A DNA stretch of 17,927 bases from Candidatus Magasanikiibacteriota bacterium (GTDB taxonomy: Bacteria > Patescibacteriota > Patescibacteriia > Magasanikbacterales > UBA10003): NCBI GenBank assembly GCA_026396495.1, contig JAPLWR010000110.1, positions 3,959-21,885 on the forward strand, written 5' to 3'. Position numbers and translations under genes: made by a program. This document shows positions 8,584 through 15,763 of the stretch, piece by piece (within the stretch, counting starts at the first letter, position 1; each line of letters begins with the position of its first letter). The notes under the pieces were generated by a model. That model had not been told where the DNA came from. It worked only from the letters and a program-made list of their open reading frames with translations, and did no database searches.

Positions 8584-9034
8584 GAGGAACCTACTCATCT
8601 GTCTTAGAGTGTTGTTTGTTCCCCGAGTTCTGAGTTAGTTGTTTGAGCCCCAGTTTTATCTCCGGAGAGATCAGTTACGGTTTTTAGGCCGTAATGCCGT
8701 TACTGTCGGCTCCAGGGAGCCGTGTTCGCGGTAACTGCTGGTTGCCAGCCAGATTGCCCTATAGCATTCACCTCCATTTGTCTCGTCAACTTGGACCCTC
8801 AGCGTTTGCCCCCTCCTTTCGGTCAGGGGCGTGCAGCGTGCAACCGTTTTTCGGGGCCAGGCGCAAGGACTCGCGCTTCCTCTGGTTTTTCCGTCCTCGG
8901 ATGGGGTCATCCTTTCGGGTGCCAGGTATAGTGCCCATGAAGGCCCTAACCTATCCACACCCATTTCGGAAGGCCCATCCAACCAGGGATTCGCCCCAAC
9001 GGTTGTTGCCTGAGACTCGTCCCAAGCTTGGCGG
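8556..9034 (-). ncRNA. Large structured non-coding RNA of unassigned family, about 480 nt
   Basis: A minus-strand transcript bounded by a consensus promoter (9040-9068) and a strong terminator (8556-8583). It is GC-rich in an AT-rich setting: 37 of 60 bases at 8701-8760 and 41 of 60 at 8821-8880 are G or C. Read 5' to 3' it is packed with local hairpins: GGAUG/CAUCC (8912-8899), GCCCCU/AGGGGGC enclosing a CC-GAAA-GG loop (8830-8808), GCUGG/CCAGC (8749-8737), CGGCUCC/GGAGCCG (8722-8707), UUACGG/CCGUAA (8694-8675), AUCUC-UCCG-GAGAU with a UNCG loop (8671-8658), and GGGGAAC/GUUCCUC near the 3' end. GNRA and UNCG loops are typical of stable functional RNAs. I looked for the signatures of RNase P RNA, tmRNA and SRP RNA and found none. 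No reading frame in it has a credible start with an SD. Function unknown. Confidence 0.8.
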
Positions 9035-9039
9035 CTTTT

Positions 9040-9068
9040 ATATTACCATATTTTTAAACTTTTGTCAA
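9040..9068 (-). promoter_or_regulatory. Consensus sigma70 promoter of the minus-strand RNA
   Basis: On the minus strand TTGACA (9068-9063), a 17-bp spacer, and TAATAT (9045-9040), with TGG just before the -10 (an extended -10). The RNA would start near 9033-9034. The spacer is nearly the same as that of the promoter at 17094-17122: 14 of 17 positions match. Confidence 0.85.
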
Positions 9069-9129
9069 GGGGGCAGGCTCCATATTTTAATTTTTTGGCT
9101 AAAATAAGCGAATGTTATATAGTATCTAT

Positions 9130-9158
9130 TTGACGTTTTAAGCCTAATCAGGTATATT
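9130..9158 (+). promoter_or_regulatory. Sigma70 promoter of alaS giving a leaderless mRNA
   Basis: TTGACG (9130-9135), a 17-bp spacer, and TATATT (9153-9158). Initiation 7 nt downstream falls at about 9165-9166, the A of the alaS ATG itself, so the transcript has no 5' leader or SD. It is divergent from the ncRNA promoter, with about 60 bp between the two -35 elements. Confidence 0.7.
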
Positions 9159-9165
9159 TTTATAT

Positions 9166-10976
9166 ATGTTTACATCAACAGAACTACGCCAAAAATATCT
9201 AGATTTTTTTGCCTCTAAGGGTCATAAAATTATTCCCTCAGCTTCTTTGATTCCAGAAAATGATCCAACAGTCCTTTTTACGACCGCTGGTATGCATCCA
9301 TTGGTCCCATATTTATTGGGTGAATCACATCCGGAAGGCATTTTTTTGAGATGATGGGTAATTGGTCTTTGGGAGATTATTTTAAAAAAGAAGCAATTAC
9401 TTGGAGCTGGGAATTTTTGACTAGCACCGAGTGGTTGAATATTGATAAATCTAAACTAGCTGTTTCCGTGTTTGAGGGAGATGAGACCGCGCCTTTTGAT
9501 AAAGAAGCCCATGATATGTGGCTTGATCTTGGTGTACCAGAAAACAGAATCGCCAAATTGCCTAAGGAAAATAATTGGTGGGGCCCGGCGGGCATGACTG
9601 GCCCATGTGGACCAGACACAGAAATGTTTCATTGGAAGGGTGAAACCGAAGTTCCCCCTAAAGATAGTAATCCGGGGAATGATGAGGACAACTGGCTAGA
9701 GATTTGGAATGATGTTTTCATGGAGTATTTTAAAAAGGTTGATGGTACCTTTGAGCCTTTAAAACAAAAAAATGTGGATACTGGCATGGGCATGGAAAGA
9801 ACCTTATTGGTTTTGAATAATAAAACCGATGTTTTTCAGACCGATGTTTTTTGGCCTCTGATTTTAAAAATTGAAGAATTATCCGGTCATTCATATATTG
9901 AAGGCGGAGAAATTACCAAAGCCATGCGTATTGTGGCAGATCATTTGCGCACCGCTGTTATGATAATGGGAGATGACAAAGGAATTGCCCCTAGTAACGT
10001 TGACCAGGGTTACATTGTCAGACGCTTAATTAGACGCGCTGTGCGTTATGCTAGAATTTTAGAAATTAATGATAATTTTTGTGGTGTCATAGCGGAAAAG
10101 GTGGTTGAAATTTTTGCTGATGTTTATGGAGAGGTAAAAAGAAATAAACAATTTATTTTAGCAGAGATGAAAAAAGAAGAAGTGAAGTTTAGAAATACTT
10201 TGGAAAAGGGAATCAAACTTTTAGAAACTGAAATTAAAAATGCAGAAAATAAAAAATTATCTAGTACGCAAGCTTTTGATTTATATCAATCTTATGGTTT
10301 CCCAATTGAGATCACAGTAGAGTTGGCTAAGGAAAAAGGTTTGGATGTGGATGTTGCTGGTTTTAATGAGGAAATGAAAAAACATCAGGACCTATCTCGT
10401 TCTGGAGCTGAACAAAAATTTAAAGGAGGTTTGGCAGATACAGGAGAAATGTCTACCAAATATCACACCGCCACCCATTTATTACATGCGGCCTTACGGG
10501 AAGTTTTGGGCGATCACGTAAAACAAAGAGGTAGTAATATTACTACCGAACGTTTGCGTTTTGATTTTTCTCATCCAGCTAAAATGACTGATGAAGAAAA
10601 GAAAAAAGTGGAAGATTTAATTAACGCGGCCATTGCTAGAGATTACAAGGTAAGTTTTGCAGAAATGTCGGTGGCAGAAGCTAAGTCTGGTGGTGCTATT
10701 GGTTTATTTGAAGAAAAGTATGGTAACAAAGTCAAAGTTTATACTATAGGAGACCCTTCATTGCACCCTCACGCTGATCCTAATTCACCAACCTTTAGTA
10801 AAGAAATCTGTGGTGGTCCTCATGTGGATTGTACTAGTGTTTTGGGTGAATGTAAAAAGGAAGAAAAAGTTTGTGAACCATTGTCAGAACACACTGGCCT
10901 TTTGGGTCATTTTAAAATTATAAAAGAAGAAGCGGTAAGTTCTGGGGTTAGAAGAATCAAGGCTATTTTAGAGTAA
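9166..10976 (+). pseudogene. alaS: Alanyl-tRNA synthetase, short form, broken by an internal deletion and frameshift
   Basis: AlaRS charges tRNA-Ala and clears mischarged Ser/Gly. The first frame (9166-9354, 62 residues) matches the AlaRS N-terminus up to SHPEG. The second (9351-10976, 541 residues) resumes at [15 protein letters not shown]. Between these points the family normally has about 25 residues ending in RHHTFFEM, which contain class II motif 2 with its ATP-binding arginine. Here only 'att' plus a T run is left, implying about 73 nt lost with a -1 shift. The rest looks intact: TGPCGPDTEMF, motif 3 DTGMGMERTLLVL, the tRNA-binding region with RRLIRRAVRYAR, and the editing-site HTATHLLH and CGGPH. 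The protein ends after the editing domain at about 600 residues instead of about 875, with no C-Ala domain, as in other reduced genomes. Since alaS is essential, an assembly error is as likely as true decay. Confidence 0.85.
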
Positions 10977-11007
10977 AAAAAAGATCTCAATTTAATTTTT
11001 TGTCAAG

Positions 11008-12666
11008 ATGTTTAAGAAATTTATACAAAAAAATTGGCTAATTTTAGTGTTTTTTTTAGTTTATTTAATAGTTGGATTAGCCTTGTACAGCTCAGTTTTA
11101 AACTCTTTTTTTGTTTCTGATGATTTTGATTGGTTAACTCGGGCTAAAGAAACACCCCACACTTTTAGCGCCTATTTTTTAAAGAATAGTAACGGGGGAG
11201 TAGACGGGGGGGTATTTCGTCCTTTAACTCAGTTATCTTATCTTTTGGATTTTAGTATTTTTGGTACCAATCCCGTAATTTTTCATTTGGTTAATTTTAT
11301 ATTTTTTATCGGCACTGCCTTAAATATTTATTGGTTGGTGCTTTTAATTTCGCAAAAAAAGTGGTTGGCTTTTTTATCTGGCCTTTTTTTTATTATCTTA
11401 CCCAATCATCCAGAAGCAGTGACTTGGATTTCTGGTCGGGGGGATGTTTTGTCGGCTTTCTTTTATATTTTGGCCCTAGCTATGTATGTTAAGTTTAGAC
11501 AAGGTAAAAAAGTTTGGTTGTTAGCTGTTGCAGTTTTGAGTTTCTTTTTTTCTATACTTTCAAAAGAAATGGGAATGAGTTTGCCAGGCGTAATAGTTTT
11601 ATATGAACTTTTATTTATTAGCGGCTGGAAAAAAGATAGTTGGCTGGGGGTTATAAAACGCGGTCTCTATCTTTTACCTTTTGTTTTTGTGTTAGGTTTA
11701 TATTTATTTTTACGCTGGAATACTACTCATATTTTAGCCGGATTTTACGCTAGCCCAGAATTAAAACCCAACCTGGCCCATCTTTTAAGAACACTTTTAT
11801 TAGTAATTGATAGTAATTTTTTGGAGAGTTACACACGTTTTAAGGCTGCTTCTTTGTTAATGCGCCCATATATTTTCCTTCCCTTAGTTTTGGCTGGATT
11901 ATCATTCATCTATTTAATTTTAAAGAAATACAAGCAAGAGAAAATAGCTATTTTAGGTTTAGGGGTTTTGATTATTGGGGCTTTACCTGTTTTGCCCTTA
12001 TCTTTTATGATGAATACTAGCGAAGGGGAACGTTTTGCCTATTTACCATCTATAGGTATGGCCATAATTTTGGGATGGGTATGTTATAAAATAATTAATT
12101 TTCAACGGACTAGGTATCTACAATTTTTACCACCAGTTATTTTAATCATTTTTTTATCTTTTGTTTTAGTACAAAAAAATTGGCATTGGCAGGAAGCTGG
12201 ATATATTAGTAAAAGTTTGGTTTTTGATTTTGGCCAAAAAGTTGATTTGCAAAAAAAACAAGGGATAGTAATTTTAGCTATGCCAGATAATGTTTATGGT
12301 GCTCAAACTTTGCGCAATGGTTGGTTTAGCGCCCTGCGTTTGTATTATCCTAATTACATTCCAGATTTATTAGTGGCTTACCCACGAATGCATATGACAG
12401 ATACTGGGCGCGCTGTGTGGTTGGCTAAGGAAAATGGTTTTGCTGCCAAAGGAACTGATAAAATTTTTCAAGGCCCCTCTGAAATGATTTCTTTGGATTA
12501 CACTATGAAAATTACTGGGTATGACAAAAAAATTTCTAGTGGTGATTTTTTAGAAATGAATTTTAGTCAACAATTTTTAAATCAGATGAAAGAAAAAACA
12601 ATTATTTTCTTGGCTCCATTTTACGACAATTTTAAGGTTTTGGAGTTAAAAAAACCTAAAAAATAG
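11008..12666 (+). CDS. GT-C-type (PMT/GT39-like) polytopic membrane glycosyltransferase
   Basis: A 552-residue integral membrane protein with roughly ten to eleven helices. The first luminal or external loop carries the acidic pair SDDFDW (D38, D39), the hallmark of GT-C enzymes that use lipid-phosphate sugar donors. It is followed by FRPLTQLSYLL (about 70-80), H93 and N96, and HPEAVTWISGRGD (about 134-146). That last motif resembles the His-Pro-containing loop of PMT/TMTC-like and PMT_2 families. A short soluble tail of about 130 residues follows the last helix. Together with the O-antigen-ligase-like gene it points to surface glycan or glycoprotein assembly. The acceptor cannot be told from sequence. 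ATG 11008 lies 31 nt after the alaS stop with no promoter or terminator seen between them, so cotranscription with alaS is likely. No SD is visible. Confidence 0.82.
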   Translation: MFKKFIQKNWLILVFFLVYLIVGLALYSSVLNSFFVSDDFDWLTRAKETPHTFSAYFLKNSNGGVDGGVFRPLTQLSYLLDFSIFGTNPVIFHLVNFIFFIGTALNIYWLVLLISQKKWLAFLSGLFFIILPNHPEAVTWISGRGDVLSAFFYILALAMYVKFRQGKKVWLLAVAVLSFFFSILSKEMGMSLPGVIVLYELLFISGWKKDSWLGVIKRGLYLLPFVFVLGLYLFLRWNTTHILAGFYASPELKPNLAHLLRTLLLVIDSNFLESYTRFKAASLLMRPYIFLPLVLAGLSFIYLILKKYKQEKIAILGLGVLIIGALPVLPLSFMMNTSEGERFAYLPSIGMAIILGWVCYKIINFQRTRYLQFLPPVILIIFLSFVLVQKNWHWQEAGYISKSLVFDFGQKVDLQKKQGIVILAMPDNVYGAQTLRNGWFSALRLYYPNYIPDLLVAYPRMHMTDTGRAVWLAKENGFAAKGTDKIFQGPSEMISLDYTMKITGYDKKISSGDFLEMNFSQQFLNQMKEKTIIFLAPFYDNFKVLELKKPKK

Positions 12667-12705
12667 GTAAAAAATAGGCCTGTGAATAAAATTAAGGCTA
12701 GCCAG

Positions 12706-12734
12706 TTGACATTTTTTTAAGCTTCGTGTATACT
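12706..12734 (+). promoter_or_regulatory. Consensus promoter of the infA-rpsI ribosomal operon
   Basis: TTGACA (12706-12711), a 17-bp spacer, and TATACT (12729-12734), very close to ideal. Initiation near 12741 gives a leader of about 110 nt ending in the structured element directly before infA. No further good promoter is visible within the operon, so all nine genes probably depend on it. Confidence 0.85.
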
Positions 12735-12780
12735 ACATTTAAGTTTTTTAAAAGACCACATTTGGCCTTAATTATAATGC

Positions 12781-12850
12781 GAAGCTTGAAATTTCGTCGG
12801 GCCTCGCCAAAAGCCAAAAAATTGTCTTTTGTGGCTCATCCCTAGAAATT
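12781..12850 (+). promoter_or_regulatory. Structured leader element, copy 1, abutting the infA start
   Basis: About 70 nt nearly identical to 13166-13234 and, like it, ending at the base before the AUG. It begins with GCTTGAAATTTCGTCGGGC and ends with CTCATCCCTAGAAATT. AATTTC pairs with GAAATT, and GGG with CCC across a small internal loop. This encloses an inner hairpin GCCAAAAG / CTTTTG(T)GGC. The outer stem thus ends directly at the start codon, and there is no SD. Likely role: control or enhancement of translation initiation, perhaps through a ribosomal protein or the 30S subunit. Confidence 0.65.
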
Positions 12851-13093
12851 ATGGCAGAAAATCAACCCAACGTGATTGCTTCATCCAAAGACGTCTTGGA
12901 ATTAAGAGGTAGGATAGAAGAACTATTACCCTCCGCTAAATTTAAGATAAAATTGGACGATGGTCACACTATCATTGGCTATCTTGCGGGAAAAATGAGA
13001 ATGAATAAGATTCACTTATTGCCCGGAGACTTTGTTAAAGTTGAGATGACGCCGTACGATTTGACAAAAGGAAGAATAGTTTATAGATTTTAA
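12851..13093 (+). CDS. infA: Translation initiation factor IF-1
   Basis: An 80-residue OB-fold protein that binds the 30S A site during initiation. The family pattern is clear: [29 protein letters not shown], then the loop [30 protein letters not shown] and the end VYRF. It is about eight residues longer than the usual 71-72, all at the N-terminus. It is the first gene of the ribosomal operon, as in many bacteria where infA-rpmJ-rpsM-rpsK-rpsD-rpoA-rplQ is conserved. Its start lies directly at the 3' end of a structured leader element, with no SD. A weak terminator-like hairpin lies between infA and rpmJ and may attenuate downstream transcription. Confidence 0.96.
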   Translation: MAENQPNVIASSKDVLELRGRIEELLPSAKFKIKLDDGHTIIGYLAGKMRMNKIHLLPGDFVKVEMTPYDLTKGRIVYRF

Positions 13094-13117
13094 ACAAATT
13101 CATGTTCAGCGCATAAA

Positions 13118-13148
13118 ACAGCGGACGAACCGTTGTATAATTTTTTTA
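13118..13148 (+). terminator. Possible attenuator hairpin between infA and rpmJ
   Basis: ACAGCGG (13118-13124) pairs with CCGTTGT (13130-13136), one G-T wobble, with a 5-nt loop. ATAA and then seven T residues (13141-13147) follow. The 4-nt gap before the T-run makes it weaker than a canonical terminator. If active it would be partial, since no promoter is seen for rpmJ and later genes. Confidence 0.35.
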
Positions 13149-13165
13149 TCTTATAAGCCCCTGAC

Positions 13166-13234
13166 GGAGCTTGAAATTTCGTCGGGCTTCGCCAAAAGAA
13201 AATTTATTTTCTTTTGGACTCATCCCTAGAAATT
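13166..13234 (+). promoter_or_regulatory. Structured leader element, copy 2, abutting the rpmJ start
   Basis: Second copy of the element at 12781-12850. The two flanking blocks (13168-13186 and 13219-13234) are essentially identical in both copies. The inner hairpin here is longer and perfect: CCAAAAGAAAA with TTTTCTTTTGG around a TTTA loop. The inner sequence differs between copies while pairing is kept, which is compensatory evidence that the RNA fold is selected. It ends directly at the rpmJ ATG (13235). Confidence 0.65.
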
Positions 13235-13348
13235 ATGAAAGTAAGAGCATCAGTAAAACCTATTTGTAAAGATTGTAAAGTCTTAAGACGCAAGAGACAT
13301 GTTGTTGTCATTTGCAAAATTCCTAAACATAAACAAAAACAAGGATAA
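13235..13348 (+). CDS. rpmJ: 50S ribosomal protein L36
   Basis: A 37-residue protein, the usual length, of the zinc-binding form. The ligands C11, C14, C27 and H32 have exactly the family spacing (CxxC, 12 residues, C, 4 residues, H). The start [11 protein letters not shown] and end PKHKQKQG are diagnostic. It binds 23S rRNA in the large subunit near the peptidyl transferase centre. Having the zinc form implies no need of a zinc-independent paralogue. It lies between infA and rpsM in the standard order. The start abuts leader copy 2. The last codons contain AAGGA, which serves as an SD for rpsM 7 nt later. Confidence 0.96.
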   Translation: MKVRASVKPICKDCKVLRRKRHVVVICKIPKHKQKQG

Positions 13349-13352
13349 AATT

Positions 13353-13742
13353 ATGATTAGAATCTCCAGTGTCACATTACCACCAAATAAAAAGATTTAC
13401 GTTTCATTGACCTACCTTTTTGGTATTGGTCCTACTTTGTCTAAAAAGATTTTAGCTGATTTAAAAATTGATCCAGAAACAAGAACAAAAGATTTAAAAG
13501 AAGAAGATGCTAACAAAATTCGTGAAAAAGTTGAAAAGAATTTCCGCGTGGAAGGTGATCTCCGTCGTGAAATAATGTCTAACATCAAACGTTTAAAAGA
13601 AATTGGTTCTTACAGAGGTACCAGACACCACAAGGGTTTGCCAGCCAGAGGTCAAAGAACTAAAACTAATTCTAGAACAGTTCGTGGTAACACAAGACGT
13701 ACTATGGGTTCTGGAAAACGTAAGACTGGTGAAAAGACATAA
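13353..13742 (+). CDS. rpsM: 30S ribosomal protein S13
   Basis: A 129-residue head protein of the 30S subunit that contacts the P-site tRNA and the 50S subunit (bridges B1a/B1b). Seen are the start MIRISSVTLPPNKKI, the helix-turn segment TYLFGIGPTLSKKIL, RREIMSNIKRLKEIGSYRGTRHHKGLP, and the basic tail GQRTKTNSRTVRGN typical of S13. An upstream in-frame ATG at 13299 would add 18 residues read from the rpmJ coding region in another frame. ATG 13353 is preferred because it gives the standard N-terminus, lies 4 nt after the rpmJ stop, and has AAGGA at a 7-nt distance, one of the few recognisable SDs in this operon. Confidence 0.96.
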   Translation: MIRISSVTLPPNKKIYVSLTYLFGIGPTLSKKILADLKIDPETRTKDLKEEDANKIREKVEKNFRVEGDLRREIMSNIKRLKEIGSYRGTRHHKGLPARGQRTKTNSRTVRGNTRRTMGSGKRKTGEKT

Positions 13743-13775
13743 AAACGCAAAATAAAAAAAGCAAAATAAAAAATT

Positions 13776-14240
13776 ATGGCAGATGAATTGAAAAAAACTG
13801 AAGCTGCGGCAGAAGCCGGGGCCGATAAAAAGAAAAAAGGCGACAAAAAAGGCGCCGCTAAGCCCAAAAGCCGCAAGAAAAAAACCACTAAAGAAGTAAC
13901 TGTGGGTCGTGCTTATATTCATGCTACTTATAACAACACAATTGTTACAATTACTGATAATCACGGCAATGCTTTGGGTTGGTCATCTGCTGGTCACATG
14001 GGTTTTAAAGGTCCTAAAAAGGCCACTCCTTATGCCGCTTCTATGGTTGTGAAGGATGTTGCGGAAAAAGTTTTACCTTATAATGTTAAAGAAGTTAGCG
14101 TTTATGTAAAAGGTATTGGCGCTGGACGCGATGGTGCTGTCAGAGCTTTGTATGCTAACAATCTTAATGTAACTACCATTAAAGACATCACTCCTATTCC
14201 TCACAATGGCTGCCGTCCGCCAAAGGTAAGAAGAGTTTAA
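13776..14240 (+). CDS. rpsK: 30S ribosomal protein S11 with basic N-terminal extension
   Basis: A 154-residue platform protein of the 30S subunit that contacts 16S rRNA near the E-site codon. The core from about residue 39 is ordinary S11: GRAYIHATYNNTIVTITD, GNALGWSSAGHMGFKG, ATPYAASMVV, and the end TPIPHNGCRPPKVRRV. S11 is normally about 125-130 residues. The extra N-terminal ~30 are Ala/Glu, then Lys-rich (KKKKGDKKGAAKPKSRKKK), probably disordered and rRNA-binding. The 33-nt gap before it contains two near-identical A-rich units and no SD. S9 in this operon carries a similar extension. Confidence 0.95.
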   Translation: MADELKKTEAAAEAGADKKKKGDKKGAAKPKSRKKKTTKEVTVGRAYIHATYNNTIVTITDNHGNALGWSSAGHMGFKGPKKATPYAASMVVKDVAEKVLPYNVKEVSVYVKGIGAGRDGAVRALYANNLNVTTIKDITPIPHNGCRPPKVRRV

Positions 14241-14249
14241 TTTTAAATT

Positions 14250-14909
14250 ATGGCTATTAAAGCGAAGAAAATAGATAATTCAGTTTGCAGTCAATGCCGC
14301 AGGGCAAGTGAAAAACTTTTCTTAAAAGGAGATAAGTGTTTTTCACCCAATTGTTTAATGGTAAAACGTAATACTGTACCAGGACAACATGGTAATGCTA
14401 AACAGCCTCGCCGTCCTACTTCTTATGGCTTACAGTTAAGAGAAAAACAAAAGGCCAAACAGATCTATGGTTTACGTGAAAAACAATTTAGCAATTATGT
14501 TGCTAAATCCACCAAAAAGAAAGGCAACACTGCTGATTCTTTATTAAAAGCTTTAGAAACTAGATTGGATAATGTAGTTTTTCGTTTAGGTTTTGTAAAA
14601 TCACGTGCCGCTGGTAGACAACTTGTCTCTCACGGCCATGTTTTAGTTGATGGTAAAAAAGTCAATATATCTTCCTATCAAGTCAAAACCAATCAAGTAG
14701 TAACTGTGGCTTCTAAATTTGTAGAAAAAAGCAAATTAATGGAAAATATTTTTGCAGTTTTGTCTAAAAAAGAATTACCTACTTGGTTAGCGTTAGATTC
14801 GGATTTAAATACAAAGAAAGTTGGCGGTAAGGTGTTGGGATTACCAAAACTCACAGAAATGACTTTGGAATTTGATCCTAAAAAAATCATTGAATTTTAT
14901 TCACGCTAA
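14250..14909 (+). CDS. rpsD: 30S ribosomal protein S4, zinc-binding form
   Basis: A 219-residue primary 16S rRNA-binding protein that nucleates 30S assembly and, in many bacteria, represses its own operon. The N-terminus has four cysteines (C13, C16, C30, C35) with the spacing CxxC, 13 residues, C, 4 residues, C, matching the zinc-containing C+ form. Then come NTVPGQHG, the RQIYGL-like QIYGLREKQF, and the S4 RNA-binding domain LETRLDNVVFRLGFVKSRAAGRQLVSHGHVLVDGKKV. Length is slightly above the usual 200-210. It starts 9 nt after rpsK, without an SD. The C-terminus is standard for long S4 forms. Confidence 0.95.
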   Translation: MAIKAKKIDNSVCSQCRRASEKLFLKGDKCFSPNCLMVKRNTVPGQHGNAKQPRRPTSYGLQLREKQKAKQIYGLREKQFSNYVAKSTKKKGNTADSLLKALETRLDNVVFRLGFVKSRAAGRQLVSHGHVLVDGKKVNISSYQVKTNQVVTVASKFVEKSKLMENIFAVLSKKELPTWLALDSDLNTKKVGGKVLGLPKLTEMTLEFDPKKIIEFYSR

Positions 14910-14927
14910 CTTAATTTTAATTTATAT

Positions 14928-15758
14928 ATGGAAAAATTTCTTCTACCCTCAACATTTAAAGTGGAAGAGCTGGATAAACCAAATGCAGCCAGAGTTATTA
15001 TTGAACCATGTTACCATGGTTACGGTACAACTTTGGGTAACGCTATGCGCAGAGTCATGCTTTCATCTTTACCAGGCGCAGCTGTTACTGCTGTTAAAAT
15101 TAAGGGTGCTCCACATGAATTCACTAGCTTAGAACATGTTCAGGAAGATATTGTAGAATTAATTTTAAACTTAAAACAATTAAGATTAAGAGTTTTTACC
15201 TCAGAAGAAGTTAAACTTACCTTAAGTGCCAAGGGCGAAGGTGAAGTTACTGCTGCTCAGATTGAAACCACTTCTGACGTAGAAATTGTTAATTCAGATT
15301 TACATCTTGCCACTTTAACCCATAAAAATGCCAAATTAGAAATGGAAATTTTTGTTTCTGAAGGCAGAGGTTATGTTCCAGTGGAAGAAAAAAAAAAAAC
15401 CAAATTAGAGTTAGGTACTATTGCTATCGATTCTATTTTTAATCCAGTGTTGCACATGGGATACAAAGTAGATTTTGTGCGCGTGGGTGAAATCACTAAC
15501 TTTGAAAGATTAACTTTGGATATTGAAACAGACGGTACCATGACCCCGCTTAATGCTTTTATCCAAGGTACACAAATTTTAAAAGATCATATTAATTTAA
15601 TTTTGGAAGGTTTTGGCGGCGCAGAAAAAGAATCCATGGTTTTGCCAGAGGCTGAAGAAACAGTAGAAGAAGAATCTGCTGAGACTGAAGAAGAAAAAGA
15701 AGGCGAAGAAAAACCAAAAAAGAAAGCCAAAAAACCAGTCACCAAGAAAAAGAAGTAA
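14928..15758 (+). CDS. rpoA: RNA polymerase alpha subunit without a recognisable C-terminal domain
   Basis: A 276-residue subunit that dimerises to nucleate the polymerase core. The N-terminal domain is complete: VIIEPCYHGYGTTLGNAMRRVMLSSLPG, VQEDIVELILNLKQLRL, EGRGYVPVEE, and the DFVRVGEITNFERLTLDIETDG region to about residue 225. The usual alpha has about 315-330 residues and a C-terminal helix-hairpin-helix domain (typically with VDDLELSVRS and NCL motifs) for UP elements and activators. Here residues from about 235 onwards are instead an acidic Glu-rich segment and a Lys-rich tail ending in KKKK. A shift error is unlikely because the stop is 5 nt before rplQ and no lost domain is seen in other frames. 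It follows rpsD by 18 nt. Confidence 0.94.
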   Translation: MEKFLLPSTFKVEELDKPNAARVIIEPCYHGYGTTLGNAMRRVMLSSLPGAAVTAVKIKGAPHEFTSLEHVQEDIVELILNLKQLRLRVFTSEEVKLTLSAKGEGEVTAAQIETTSDVEIVNSDLHLATLTHKNAKLEMEIFVSEGRGYVPVEEKKKTKLELGTIAIDSIFNPVLHMGYKVDFVRVGEITNFERLTLDIETDGTMTPLNAFIQGTQILKDHINLILEGFGGAEKESMVLPEAEETVEEESAETEEEKEGEEKPKKKAKKPVTKKKK

Positions 15759-15763
15759 TTTTT

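Noticed and set aside
8671..8982. Open frames through the GC-rich island on both strands (minus 103 aa; plus 137 aa and shorter).
   Set aside because: Starts lack an SD, the minus frame starts with TTG, the products look random, and the region is packed with hairpins between an ncRNA promoter and terminator.
8556..9034. RNase P RNA, tmRNA or SRP RNA as the identity of the minus-strand RNA.
   Set aside because: None of their universally conserved blocks is visible on either strand and the ends do not form a tRNA-like or P1-type pairing. A covariance search would be decisive.
9340..9346. Programmed -1 frameshift on the T run in alaS.
   Set aside because: It would rejoin the frames but leave about 25 essential residues missing, so a deletion is needed in any case.
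12653..12667. Terminator after the GT-C gene.
   Set aside because: Only a 5-bp A/T-rich stem with no T-run after it.
13136..13141. TATAAT as a promoter for rpmJ.
   Set aside because: No -35 hexamer at 16-18 bp and no TGN extension. It is better explained as part of the terminator-like hairpin tail.
13747..13773. Two tandem GCAAAATAAAAAA units before rpsK.
   Set aside because: Short A-rich duplication in a gap of an AT-rich genome; no structure or further copies.
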